Below, in pieces: positions 45,664-53,862 of a stretch of 64,000 nt of DNA; the first letter of the stretch is position 1; every line of letters begins with the position of its first letter. Below the pieces are notes generated by a model that ran no database searches, was not told where the DNA came from, and was given only the letters and a program-made list of their open reading frames with translations. This stretch comes from Bacteroidota bacterium. GTDB lineage: Bacteria; Bacteroidota; Bacteroidia; Cytophagales; Cyclobacteriaceae. The stretch covers positions 1 through 64,000 of the forward strand of contig JAEZGH010000049.1 in assembly GCA_023417065.1 (NCBI GenBank), written 5' to 3'. The position numbers and the translations under genes were made by a program.

Positions 45664-45687
45664 GTTATATCGTAATATTGCGTTATA
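45664..45687. promoter_or_regulatory. ArsR-type operator upstream of arsR
   Basis: GTTATATCGTAATATTGCGT (then TATA), an imperfect palindrome centred on TAATATT, ends 6 bases before the start codon at 45694. Its core CGTAATATTGC is repeated exactly in the second site upstream of the metallophosphoesterase gene. Position and symmetry fit repression by ArsR. Confidence 0.75.
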
Positions 45688-45693
45688 AGAAAT

Positions 45694-46023
45694 ATGGGCA
45701 TAACCAAGTCTGAATTATTCAAAAAGCGACAAAACCGCATTGCCAACCTCGCCAAGGCTTTTGACCATCCGGCAAGGGTGGCAATAATTGAATATCTCTT
45801 GAGCAATCAAACGTGTATTTGTAATGACCTGGTAAATGAATTGCCGCTGTCACAATCCACGATCACGCAACATTTGAAGGAGCTAAAACAGGTCGGAATT
45901 ATTAAAGGCGAAATCGAGGGGCCGAAAGTGAATTATTGCATTGACGAAAAGGTCTGGGAAGAAGCCAGGGACATGTTTATAAACATGTTCGCGAAGTTTG
46001 TCCCTAAGAACGATTGCTGCTAG
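45694..46023 (+). CDS. arsR: ArsR/SmtB-family arsenic repressor
   Basis: Protein of 109 residues with winged HTH (FDHPARVAIIEYL; LPLSQSTITQHLKELKQVGII) and CxC at 41/43 plus a Cys pair at 108/109, candidate arsenite ligands. First gene of an arsenic operon. Its own promoter contains an 11-base core that recurs before the next gene, so it likely autoregulates and also represses an internal promoter. Confidence 0.93.
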   Translation: MGITKSELFKKRQNRIANLAKAFDHPARVAIIEYLLSNQTCICNDLVNELPLSQSTITQHLKELKQVGIIKGEIEGPKVNYCIDEKVWEEARDMFINMFAKFVPKNDCC

Positions 46024-46040
46024 ATTTTTTTTTATTATAT

Positions 46041-46062
46041 GTAACGTAATATTGCAATATCC
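46041..46062. promoter_or_regulatory. Second ArsR-type operator, before the metallophosphoesterase
   Basis: TAACGTAATATTGCAATATC spans about 46042-46061 and shares the core CGTAATATTGC with the first site. It ends 13 bases before the ATG at 46075 and would let ArsR control an internal promoter for the rest of the operon. Confidence 0.7.
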
Positions 46063-46074
46063 CAATTTGATACT

Positions 46075-46839
46075 ATGAAATTTGCACTGTTTAGCGACAT
46101 CCATGCTAACCTACCTGCCCTGGAAGCTTGCTTCAAAAGCATAGAACAACAAAGACCTGATTTTGTCTATTGCCTGGGTGATCTCGTCGGCTACAACATC
46201 TGGCCCAATGAGGTTATCAACGAAATCAGAAAAAGGAGTATTCCCACGATTGCCGGAAACTACGATCAAGGCGTCGGCATCGCCGGAGATGACTGCGGGT
46301 GTGCGTATAAAACTGATCATGATAAATCCAATGGAGAGCAATCAATCGCTTACACTAATAGCGTTGTAAAACCCGATGAAAGGAAATATCTGCGAAATCT
46401 CCCCTCCCATATAAGGTTAGAATACAATCTCGCCGGCGAAAAATTCAATCTGCTTATGGTTCATGGTAGTCCCCGGAAAATAAATGAATACCTGTTCGTT
46501 GACCGTGAGGAGAAAAGCTTCCTGCGAATCCTGGAACAGGCCGATGCCCACATCATGTTCTTCGGACATACTCATAAGCCGTATCACCGGATCTTCAAAG
46601 ACGATTCAAACAAGTACAGGCATGCGATCAACATCGGGTCGGTAGGGAAACCTAAAGATGGAGACCCCAGAGGATGCTATGTGTTGCTGACGTTAGACGA
46701 GTCATTTTCGTTAACCAACCCGGAATCACTGAAGGTTGCGTTTATACGGTTTGAATACGATACCGAAAAAGCTGCGAAAGCCGTTGAGGATAGCCCGCTG
46801 CCGAATGATTTTGCTGACATGCTGCGAAAGGGATATTGA
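46075..46839 (+). CDS. Metallophosphoesterase in the arsenic operon
   Basis: Protein of 254 residues, no signal peptide. Calcineurin-like motifs: SDIHANLPAL (Asp8, His10), CLGDLVGY (Asp), AGNYDQGVG in the place of GNHD (the His is Tyr), MVHGSP, and FGHTHKPY. The five-motif metal site is present apart from the His in block III, which may weaken or alter catalysis. Such genes recur in Bacteroidota arsenic operons; the substrate is unknown. Confidence 0.9.
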   Translation: MKFALFSDIHANLPALEACFKSIEQQRPDFVYCLGDLVGYNIWPNEVINEIRKRSIPTIAGNYDQGVGIAGDDCGCAYKTDHDKSNGEQSIAYTNSVVKPDERKYLRNLPSHIRLEYNLAGEKFNLLMVHGSPRKINEYLFVDREEKSFLRILEQADAHIMFFGHTHKPYHRIFKDDSNKYRHAINIGSVGKPKDGDPRGCYVLLTLDESFSLTNPESLKVAFIRFEYDTEKAAKAVEDSPLPNDFADMLRKGY

Positions 46840-46867
46840 AAATATTTAGAAAAAGAAAGAACAGTAT

Positions 46868-47929
46868 ATGGAGAAAAGTAAATTAAGTTTTTTAAACCGC
46901 TACCTTACGCTTTGGATATTTCTGGCAATGGTTCTTGGCGTCACGTTAGGAAATGTGGTGCCTGGAATCGAAGGCTTTCTTAACAGATTCAATGTGGGGA
47001 CCACAAATATTCCCATTGCCATCGGCCTTATCATTATGATGTTTCCGCCATTGGCGAAGGTGCGGTATGAACACCTTGGCAAGGTTTTCAAAAATATCAA
47101 AGTCATTTCCCTTTCGCTGCTTTTGAACTGGATCATCGGTCCAATCCTGATGTTCTTTCTAGCGTTGATCTTCTTACATGATAGGCCCGAATACATGGTT
47201 GGACTAATTCTCATCGGCATAGCCAGGTGTATCGCTATGGTTCTGGTCTGGAACGACCTTGCCAAAGGTGATAAGGAGTATGCCGCAGGTTTGGTCGCCC
47301 TCAATAGTATCTTTCAGGTATTGTTTTACAGTGTATTTGCATGGCTATTCATTACCGTATTACCGCCCTATTTCGGAATCGAAGGGTCTGTGGTCGATGT
47401 CAGCATGGGTGATGTAGCGGAAAGCGTCTTTCTATATCTCGGAGTACCATTTATTGCTGGTTTTCTAACCCGCCATTTCTTCAAGAAAGCTAAGGGAGAA
47501 TCCTGGTATGTTAAAAATGTAATTCCGAAGATCAGCCCCATAACATTAATTGCGCTCTTGTTCACCATTGTGATCATGTTCAGCTTTAAGGGTAAAATGA
47601 TCCTCGACATTCCGTTGGATGTGGTGAGGATTGCCATTCCCCTTGTGATTTACTTCGTAGTTATTTTCATACTGAGTTTTCTTTTATCAAAGAAGCTTGG
47701 TGCCAACTATGAGGAAAACACGTCGGTTTCATTCACGGCAACCGGAAATAACTTTGAGTTAGCAATTGCAGTGGCCATAGGTGTGTTTGGAATCAACTCT
47801 GGTCAGGCATTCGCTGGTGTTGTAGGACCGCTGATTGAGGTCCCTGCCCTCATCCTGCTTGTAAACCTTGCATTCTGGTTTAAAAAGAAATTGTACACTT
47901 CAAAAGAAAAAGTGCTTGAAAACGTATGA
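46868..47929 (+). CDS. acr3: ACR3-family arsenite efflux transporter
   Basis: Protein of 353 residues with ten membrane helices. The family signature [20 protein letters not shown] holds the essential Cys at 121; a [19 protein letters not shown] loop carries the second conserved region ([12 protein letters not shown]). It exports arsenite (and some antimonite) with proton exchange. Overlaps the arsO start by 14 bases. Confidence 0.95.
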   Translation: MEKSKLSFLNRYLTLWIFLAMVLGVTLGNVVPGIEGFLNRFNVGTTNIPIAIGLIIMMFPPLAKVRYEHLGKVFKNIKVISLSLLLNWIIGPILMFFLALIFLHDRPEYMVGLILIGIARCIAMVLVWNDLAKGDKEYAAGLVALNSIFQVLFYSVFAWLFITVLPPYFGIEGSVVDVSMGDVAESVFLYLGVPFIAGFLTRHFFKKAKGESWYVKNVIPKISPITLIALLFTIVIMFSFKGKMILDIPLDVVRIAIPLVIYFVVIFILSFLLSKKLGANYEENTSVSFTATGNNFELAIAVAIGVFGINSGQAFAGVVGPLIEVPALILLVNLAFWFKKKLYTSKEKVLENV

Positions 47930-48980
47930 TGTCATAGTGATCGGTGGCGGGCAAAGTGGACTGGCCGTAGGATATTACCTCAGAAGAACGGGCCTGTCAT
48001 ATGTTATCCTTGACAACAATCAGGAAGGTGGCGGTGCATGGATTCACACCTGGAAATCATTGCGTCTCTTCTCACCCGCCCAATCGAGTTCCCTGCCAGG
48101 GATGATCATGCCTGGAGGAAGCGACTATTATCCAACCAGAGATGAAGCCATCGACTACCTAAGAAGCTATGAACGCAAATACAATTTGCCAGTTAAAAGA
48201 AGTGAGCAAGTGATTTCTGTGCGCAAGGATGGCGATGAATTTCAGGTAGAGACTTCGAAAAACACTTACAAGTCAAAAGTCCTTGTCAGTGCTACTGGTA
48301 CTTTCGGAAAGCCATACATACCGGATATTAAAGGCATCGATAGCTTTAATGGTCTCACGATTCATTCAAGTCAATACGACACTCCCGATCAATTCAAAGG
48401 AAAGAGAGTCGGTATCGTGGGAGAAGGTAACTCGGGAGCTCAGATATTAGCCGAAGTGTCGAAAGTTGCAGATACTCTCTGGATCACCATGAAAGAACCT
48501 CGTTTCCTGCCGGATCATGTTGACGGGAGATATTTGTTCGATGCAGCAACACAAATGTACGAGGCTGAAAAAGCCGGAAAAGAATACAAACCACCCTCAC
48601 TGGGCGACATCGTAATGGTTGAGCCGGTCAAGGATGCCAGGGAAAGAAACGTATTGCGCGCTGTCAGACCGTTCGATCACTTTACCCAGGACTCCCTCGC
48701 CTGGACAGATGGACGCAAGGAAAAAGTGGATGCGGTGATCTTTTGCACCGGGTTTAAACCTGCCCTTCAACATCTGGCTGAATTGGGGGTCGTGAATCCT
48801 GATGGAAAGGCGGATACTATTGGAACCAAGGCAAAAGACATTGATGGCCTTTGGCTGGTCGGATACGGAAACTGGACAGGCTTTGCATCCGCAACACTCA
48901 TCGGTGTTGGGAGAAGTGCCAGGAGGACGGTTGAAGAAATTCAGACGTACGTTTCACAGCTTGTTCAGGAGTCAAAATGA
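47916..48980 (+). CDS. arsO: ArsO-like flavin monooxygenase
   Basis: Protein of 354 residues. FAD site [19 protein letters not shown] and NADPH site [13 protein letters not shown], with [20 protein letters not shown] and a C-terminal [15 protein letters not shown]. It belongs to the ArsO-type NADPH-dependent flavin monooxygenases found in arsenic operons; its exact arsenic substrate is unsettled. The start must be TTG at 47916 (KTYDVIVIG): no ATG fits, and the frame upstream lies inside acr3. Confidence 0.85.
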   Translation: MKTYDVIVIGGGQSGLAVGYYLRRTGLSYVILDNNQEGGGAWIHTWKSLRLFSPAQSSSLPGMIMPGGSDYYPTRDEAIDYLRSYERKYNLPVKRSEQVISVRKDGDEFQVETSKNTYKSKVLVSATGTFGKPYIPDIKGIDSFNGLTIHSSQYDTPDQFKGKRVGIVGEGNSGAQILAEVSKVADTLWITMKEPRFLPDHVDGRYLFDAATQMYEAEKAGKEYKPPSLGDIVMVEPVKDARERNVLRAVRPFDHFTQDSLAWTDGRKEKVDAVIFCTGFKPALQHLAELGVVNPDGKADTIGTKAKDIDGLWLVGYGNWTGFASATLIGVGRSARRTVEEIQTYVSQLVQESK

Positions 48981-48996
48981 CGACTGCAGCACAGCA

Positions 48997-49194
48997 CTAT
49001 TTGTCACAGCAGGGAGAACCATCTCCAGGCTGCGCACAACATTGACCAGTGTTATCTGGCACCGAAGGATATGGTGAACAACAAAGCGATGCGTCGTTAC
49101 CCGGGAAGCAGCAAGTTGAAAAAGGTTGGCTAATTACTTTTTCAGAAGACGCTTTGCTTGTTTTTGCCGGAAGGTCAATATTTTTTGTTTCCAT
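48997..49194 (-). CDS. Possible Cys-pair-rich metal-binding peptide
   Basis: A minus-strand frame of 65 codons (METKNIDLPAKTSKASSEKV at the start) has four Cys-Cys pairs in its last 35 residues (TCC, LCC, QCC, PCC) with Pro/Gly in between, a metallothionein-like arrangement. It is convergent to arsO, 16 bases past its stop. No promoter is seen, and it is antisense to a plus-strand frame, so it may be chance. If real, arsenite or metal binding would fit the place. Confidence 0.35.
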   Translation of the reverse strand: METKNIDLPAKTSKASSEKVISQPFSTCCFPGNDASLCCSPYPSVPDNTGQCCAQPGDGSPCCDK

Positions 49195-49224
49195 TTCATT
49201 AATGTTTTTCCATTCTAAAGACGA

Positions 49225-49368
49225 ATGAAGGAAGAATTGATGCAAAACAGGCCTCCGTTTATTTTACTCGATACTTTGCGATACCGCCCAGGCGACAACA
49301 ATTTCGGAATACGTCAACTGGGAGTTTTTGAAATCGTTAACAAAGGAAATTACGTGTTGTTAAAATGA
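49225..49368 (+). CDS. 47-residue ORF coupled by ATGA overlap to the ArsN remnant
   Basis: Starts MKEELMQNRPPFILLDTLRY, runs into RPGDNNFGIRQLGVFEIVNK and ends GNYVLLK. Its TGA overlaps the ATG at 49365 by 4 bases. A plus-strand frame from 48977 (overlapping the arsO stop by 4 bases, with one internal TGA) ends at the ATG of this ORF, again by 4 bases. The chain hints at a once-continuous operon; the product is not recognised. Confidence 0.35.
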   Translation: MKEELMQNRPPFILLDTLRYRPGDNNFGIRQLGVFEIVNKGNYVLLK

Positions 49369-49484
49369 TCGCCATTCTGCCTTTTGAAGAGAAACACTGG
49401 GAGCCGGTAAGAGACATTTATGCGGAAGGGTTAAAGACCAGGAATGCAACCTTTGAAACAGAAGTACCAATGAATGCATACTAG
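49365..49484 (+). pseudogene. N-terminal remnant of an ArsN-type GNAT acetyltransferase
   Basis: 39 codons: MIAILPFEEKHWEPVRDIYA, then EGLKTRNATFETEVP and a quick stop. The DIYAEGLKTRNATFETEVP phrase is the N-terminal signature of phosphinothricin-acetyltransferase-like ArsN. The remaining 120 or so codons, including the acetyl-CoA site, are gone. The sequence then joins the tail of a peptide maturase. Confidence 0.78.
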
Positions 49485-49941
49485 AATAAGTCAGGTCATT
49501 TTCACACAGTCTCCAAAGACTACCCGTGAAAGTGTATTAGGCGTTGAATGCCTATATACTGCGAAAGAGCTGGATCTAAATAGCTGCGGTCGTACCTGTT
49601 CAAAAACGTTCTTAGTGAATATTCCCCACTTCACAGAAGCGTTGGAGTATAATTCGTGTTTGAACAGAAAGGTTGCAATTGATTCTCAAGGACATATAAA
49701 GAACTGTCCATCTCAATCTAGGAGTTTTGGTAACGTTAACCAAGTTAACCTTCGTGATGCGATTATTGATGAGGAATTCGTCAGTTTATGGCGAATTAAA
49801 AAGGATGATATAACCGTTTGTAGGGATTGCGAGCACCGGTATATCTGCACCGATTGTCGTATATTTACTCAGAATGACAACGACCAGTTTTCCAAACCGT
49901 CCAAATGCACGTATGATCCTTATAGTGCTATTTGGCATTAG
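49474..49941 (+). pseudogene. C-terminal remnant of a grasp-with-spasm peptide maturase
   Basis: 155 codons. The tail NSCLNRKVAIDSQGHIKNCP, FGNVNQVNLRDAI, WRIKKDDITVCRDCEHRYIC and CTYDPYSAIWH is the SPASM end of the grasp-with-spasm maturase family, with Cys for two Fe-S clusters. The radical SAM core (about 200 residues) is missing, so it is non-functional as read. No grasp ligase or precursor peptide is nearby. Confidence 0.8.
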
Positions 49942-51238
49942 CCTAATGTTTGTTTTTTCCTGCGTGCCTGAAACATCGTTCCGTTTTTCGAAAATCACAA
50001 AAACTAATGTAGCCAATTTTGATACTGATTTTGCAGCGTATTGCAAGAGGGAGCCGTCGACTGATTTCGAACAAAGTGCGGTTTGGAGTGCAATCTATGG
50101 TGATTACAAGAATGCATTAGAGTATGCTACTGAAGATGCAGTGCCTAGATCTTTCGATTTATCATACGACGAGAACGCAACGCCGCAAGACGTTTTGAAC
50201 AGGATGAGGGAGAGGCTCTCAGATGCGAATTTAACCTTAGAAGAACGAGCACGAATCCACGTCGTTCTCGATTTGATTAAGCGGGAAAAAAATCTGGATT
50301 TGCTTTTCAGAGATAAGATACAAGTGGATGCGAGGGAATATATTATAAGCGAGGCCGGTAGATATCATTTCCTGTTAATTAACGAAGCCCATTATAGTTC
50401 TCAAAACAGAGAATTCACTGCAGATTTATTGAAACCACTTTGGGAAAAGGGCTATCGGTACTTGGCGTTAGAAGCGTTGAGCTATAGCGACATTGAACTG
50501 TCTCGACGCGGATACCCAGTTCTCAATAGTGGGTTTTATGTTCGCGATCCCGTATTTGGTAATATGGTGAGGGAAGCATTGGCAATTGGCTATCGCCTGA
50601 TTGCCTATGAGACCGAACGTGCTGGAGTTGATGGTTCTGAACGTGATCTTGATCAAGCTCGCAATATTTTTAATAAAACGTTGCGGAATGATTCAATAGG
50701 AAAGGTCATTATTCACGCAGGGTACAGCCACATTCTTGAAAACGGCGGAGGTACTTACATTCCGATGGGAGTTCAATTGAAATCCATAAGCAAGCAGGAT
50801 ATTCTAACAATTGATCAGGAAACAATGACGGATCTTAACCAAGATGAAAAGTTAAATCCTTACTATTTGTATGTTAAGTACCAGCTGAGAGTAGGCAACC
50901 CGGTGATATTCATGGGCGAGAAACCCTTAGTGGACCCAATAAATTACGCAGGGATAGACGTTCAGGTGTATCATCCTCCAACAAAATTCATAAAGGGTAG
51001 GCCTACCTGGAGACTTCGTACGTCGTATCAATTAGTGGAATTACCTCCAGGATTCGAAAAATTCAACGGCTGCCTAATTCAAGCCCTGAGAGCCGAGGAT
51101 CGAAGCGATGCCATTCCAATAGACCAAACGATAGTGTATCCAGATGTCGGATTGGTACTGCAGCCAGGGAATTACAACATTAGGGTAATAAATGGTGAAG
51201 GAGTTTTAATCGCTACGTGTAGGCTTGAGGTAGAGTAA
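49913..51238 (+). CDS. Lipoprotein of the erythromycin-esterase/ChaN superfamily
   Basis: Protein of 441 residues from MILIVLFGISLMFVFSC (lipobox VFSC). The core (about 150-330) with FLLINEAHYSSQNREFTADL, YLALEALSYSDIEL, LIAYETERAG and VIIHAGYSHILENGG resembles the EreA/ChaN-like (Tiki) superfamily: metal-free or metal-assisted hydrolase or heme-binding proteins. The C-terminal 110 residues form a beta-rich end. It overlaps the maturase remnant by 29 bases, so its start is inherited from that junction. Confidence 0.72.
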   Translation: MILIVLFGISLMFVFSCVPETSFRFSKITKTNVANFDTDFAAYCKREPSTDFEQSAVWSAIYGDYKNALEYATEDAVPRSFDLSYDENATPQDVLNRMRERLSDANLTLEERARIHVVLDLIKREKNLDLLFRDKIQVDAREYIISEAGRYHFLLINEAHYSSQNREFTADLLKPLWEKGYRYLALEALSYSDIELSRRGYPVLNSGFYVRDPVFGNMVREALAIGYRLIAYETERAGVDGSERDLDQARNIFNKTLRNDSIGKVIIHAGYSHILENGGGTYIPMGVQLKSISKQDILTIDQETMTDLNQDEKLNPYYLYVKYQLRVGNPVIFMGEKPLVDPINYAGIDVQVYHPPTKFIKGRPTWRLRTSYQLVELPPGFEKFNGCLIQALRAEDRSDAIPIDQTIVYPDVGLVLQPGNYNIRVINGEGVLIATCRLEVE

Positions 51239-51254
51239 CCGATTAAAGTGGAAG

Positions 51255-51770
51255 TCAGTTCGCGTAGATAATTCGCAACGCAGTCACTACGGAACCTCCC
51301 AACAGTAGGATAACGCGGATAAAGGGCGAGGACTTCAACACCTTTTTCCTTTTAAAATACAAAGCTACATAAGACAAAACCGCACAAACAAGTCCAATCC
51401 AAATCATAGCCCAAATTGCACCCGAACATTGGGACAAAGTTCCTTCTTCAATAAGCAGAATTCGGAATGCCTGTAAGAAATGTGTAAGCGGAATCACGTT
51501 TGCAACAGCCACAACCCAATCGGGCATTTGCGAAAGCGGCCACGTAAATCCACTCAAAATAAAACTCGGAGTGGCTATTACCATCAATATTTCGGTTGCT
51601 TTGAGCTGACTCGGAATCAATATGCTTACCAATATCCCGATAAAACATACCGACAACACGAAAATTCCCGCTACAAAGGTCAAAGCACCTAGATTTTCAT
51701 AAAACGGAATCCTGAACCAAAACGTAAAAAGATAATACAAGATCCAAATACCGAAGCTATTACACGTGAG
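51255..51770 (-). pseudogene. C-terminal remnant of an ABC-2 type permease
   Basis: The minus frame (as read to 51809) holds the last four to five membrane helices of an ABC-2 permease: LSVCFIGILVSILIPSQLKA, ATPSFILSGFTWPLSQMPDW, NVIPLTHFLQAFRILLI and a last helix. The N-terminal 200 residues, including the periplasmic domain, are gone. From about 51770 upward the sequence belongs to the IS3 remnant on the opposite strand. Confidence 0.75.
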
Positions 51771-51905
51771 GATGTATTGGATGCTAACCTCTTTGCCTCG
51801 CTGGAACACGCTCGCGAGCTAACAGAAAAATGGCAGTGGGAATACAATCACCAGCGTGAACACGAGTCACTCAACTACCACACTCCGGTCAGCTATGCTG
51901 CGTAA
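51738..51905 (+). mobile_element. 3' end of an IS3-family transposase gene
   Basis: The frame reads REDVLDANLFASLEHAREL, TEKWQWEYNHQREHESLNYH, TPVSYAA and a stop: the C-terminal end of the DDE integrase of IS3 elements. The usual R-P-H-E-S-L is R-E-H-E-S-L here. The remainder of the transposase is missing and its ends could not be located. Confidence 0.85.
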
Positions 51906-52382
51906 GTTCATGTTTGGAAACTCTTTTTCTTTTTCCCTAAAAAAAGTAGGGGCTATCCTGATACAGGAAGCCCAAAACTTTTTTCAGTGCAAGTCCTGCT
52001 TGTTCGCTGAGGTTTCCAATCGCAGCCACGCAGGCAAAGCTTTTGCAAAGTTCAACGCAGTAAACTATAATTACAACCTGTCGAAATTCTCAGCCACGTT
52101 CAGAGTCACATTTGGACAACTCCTGCCTGACCATACGGTGACAGATTTTGCAGGCACTCATTTATATACGATTCATCAAGACTTCTATTCAACCTTTCTA
52201 AACCAAAACGGCGAAATTGATATTGACCGGGCCTTGAAAAATAAAGGCAAGTTTGTTGTATGTAATCCGATGGTTGCGATTCAACGAAATGGATTCAGTG
52301 ACAATAGAAAGAAAGTAATGAACTACTCAATTTACTTTCAGGGACGATCACTCTATCACTGAAAGTGTCTGGAAAAATAAAG
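51906..52382. other. Unassigned stretch beside the IS3 remnant
   Basis: A plus frame 51856-52362 (168 codons) runs through here with a conserved-looking tail (LNQNGEIDIDRALKNKGKFV, VCNPMVAIQRNGFSDNRKKV), but starts inside the IS3 remnant and has no recognised domain. A minus frame with VAAIGNLSEQAGLALKKVLG also fits part of it. One of them could be a gene fragment brought by the same rearrangement. Confidence 0.35.
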
Positions 52383-53111
52383 TCATATCAAGTTCCAGGA
52401 ATGTTTATTCGGAAGCAATTCAGACGAAACTCCCGTTTCAAAAACAGATAGCCTATTGATAGAGTGCTTTAACTTCGACACGCTGACTCCGTTGAAGTTG
52501 TTTTCTATCAATGCACCCAACAAAGCACGAGTACCGGGATTAAATGACAATGCAAGGGAAATCAGCCGTTCCTTCTTGCTTCTGGATAGGTCGCGAATGC
52601 GTTCCTTCAAGATCTTGAATGAGTCATCGGGGCTGGCGTCAGGAATTGTTTTAATATCACGGATCGCATCAAGAAGTTGAAGTAACGGAATATCTTCTTC
52701 TGAAAAAGCCACATTCCTTTTTACATACTTCACCTTGTAGCCTTCAATTTCTTTTGGTTGTAATGGATTGGTTGTCGCAATTACCAATGTATTGGAGACC
52801 TGTGAGGTGAGGCCAAGTTGGTTGTAAATAGTTAATCCCGTCAGATATCCGATCCTTTTACTTTGCTTAACCGTTAGCGCGTTTACTATTGCTGCTTCCC
52901 GAGGTCTGGGGTTCCCGAATTTTGACTGCTGTGGTTTGTAATACTTACCCTTTGCCAAACGGGCAATAACTCCCTTCCTGGTGAGTCGGCTTAAGGACTG
53001 AGCAGCTGTCACAAGCTGATCCGAACCGATCTCCAGCTGAGCATAATCAAAAACAGCCCCATCTGGCATGTTTTCGATCTTTTTAGAGATTATTTCGGCA
53101 ATAGATGACAT
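52383..53111 (-). CDS. DUF6088 protein, AbiEi-like antitoxin type
   Basis: Protein of 242 residues. N-terminal winged-helix (SSIAEIISKKIENMPDGAVF, SLSRLTRKGVIARLAKGKYY, KPQQSKFGNPRPRE) and middle GYLTGLTIYNQLGLTSQVS, TLVIATTNPLQPKEIEGYKV are the DUF6088/AbiEi pattern: DNA-binding antitoxins of type IV toxin-antitoxin systems. The downstream slot where the AbiEii nucleotidyltransferase toxin normally sits holds only the IS3/ABC junk, so the toxin is missing. A 40-bp-spaced triplet repeat lies upstream. Confidence 0.82.
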   Translation of the reverse strand: MSSIAEIISKKIENMPDGAVFDYAQLEIGSDQLVTAAQSLSRLTRKGVIARLAKGKYYKPQQSKFGNPRPREAAIVNALTVKQSKRIGYLTGLTIYNQLGLTSQVSNTLVIATTNPLQPKEIEGYKVKYVKRNVAFSEEDIPLLQLLDAIRDIKTIPDASPDDSFKILKERIRDLSRSKKERLISLALSFNPGTRALLGALIENNFNGVSVSKLKHSINRLSVFETGVSSELLPNKHSWNLI

Positions 53112-53308
53112 AGTTTGGCTTACTGTAAATGTATAAGTTTACTGGGTTATATCAAGTTTTATATACGTTAAACTTGACATATTGGTTCTATAAGAGAATC
53201 TATTCTCCGCATTTTTGCGGAGAAGAAGGCATTTAATCTCCGCATAAGCCCAAATTCGCGATTCGCGAACTGAAAATTGACGGTCGTTGAATATCGACTA
53301 AATGAAAT

Positions 53309-53395
53309 CTGAACACAATTTGGGTCTTTGTTCATTTTTATCGAAAATCTGGACATAGATGCATTTCGCGTCCATTTTTATCAAAAACTGGACAC
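53309..53395. repeat. Three repeats at exact 40-bp spacing upstream of DUF6088
   Basis: CTGAACA at 53309, CTGGACA at 53349 and CTGGACA at 53389 are exactly 40 bp apart. The two on the right share a longer unit: CATTTTTATC(G)AAAA(T)CTGGACA. All point the same way. They could be operator sites of the DUF6088 protein, or the end repeats of a lost IS. Confidence 0.75.
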
Positions 53396-53434
53396 TTGGT
53401 CAATTTGATGTTCCCCGGCTTTTCTGTACTGCAC

Positions 53435-53453
53435 GGGTAAAATTTCCGATTAA
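53435..53453 (+). repeat. Single copy of the GGGTAAAATTTCCGATTAA motif
   Basis: Identical to the first and third units of the triplet at 57139-57219, 3.7 kb away, in the same orientation. It stands 50 bases upstream of the small antitoxin-like gene. Confidence 0.9.
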
Positions 53454-53502
53454 CTCCGCAGGCTCGTTGCGATTAATTAAATTTCCTTTGAGTATTAGTA
53501 TT

Positions 53503-53646
53503 ATGAATGACACTGCCCATCTCTTATCAACCAAGGCAAATAAAAAACGACTCTTGGAGAGCATCGCTCAGGATAAGAAAACTTCCCAGGCGCTAGAAAA
53601 GCAAAGCAAAAAGGAGTTAAAAATGGCTGGAAAGAAAAGGCTGTAA
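53503..53646 (+). CDS. Short antitoxin-like protein, 47 residues
   Basis: From MNDTAHLLSTKANKKRLLES: the LLSTKANKKRLLESI phrase resembles the N-terminus of Phd/YefM- or RelB-type antitoxins, but the C-terminal toxin-binding half is replaced by a basic tail (KQSKKELKMAGKKRL). No toxin follows; a 10-bp hairpin ends the gene. The longer frame from 53359 lacks support. Confidence 0.5.
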   Translation: MNDTAHLLSTKANKKRLLESIAQDKKTSQALEKQSKKELKMAGKKRL

Positions 53647-53657
53647 AATATTGAAAG

Positions 53658-53684
53658 GATAATCGGAATTTCACCGATTATCCT
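53658..53684. terminator. Perfect 10-bp hairpin after the antitoxin-like gene
   Basis: GGATAATCGG pairs with CCGATTATCC around AATTTCA, 12 bases after the stop codon. The U-tract is weak. The arm ATAATCGGAAATT resembles part of the TTAATCGGAAATTTTACCC motif. Confidence 0.6.
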
Positions 53685-53862
53685 GTTAAAATCTTACAAC
53701 TTTTACATTCTCAACCCTCTTCTTTTTTTCCTCTGCTTTTCCTTCAACTCACGATCCACTATATCAGGTCGTTACCAGAGCCGCGACTATTCCCGATAGC
53801 GCCATCGGGATGGGCGTCAAGTAACGTTTTAAGCGGGATGACTCTTCGAATGCAGGTGATTC

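Noticed and set aside
53793..53810. Short palindrome CCCGATAGCGCCATCGGG as a regulatory site
   Set aside because: Six-base arms only and no gene relation; reported nowhere else in the window.
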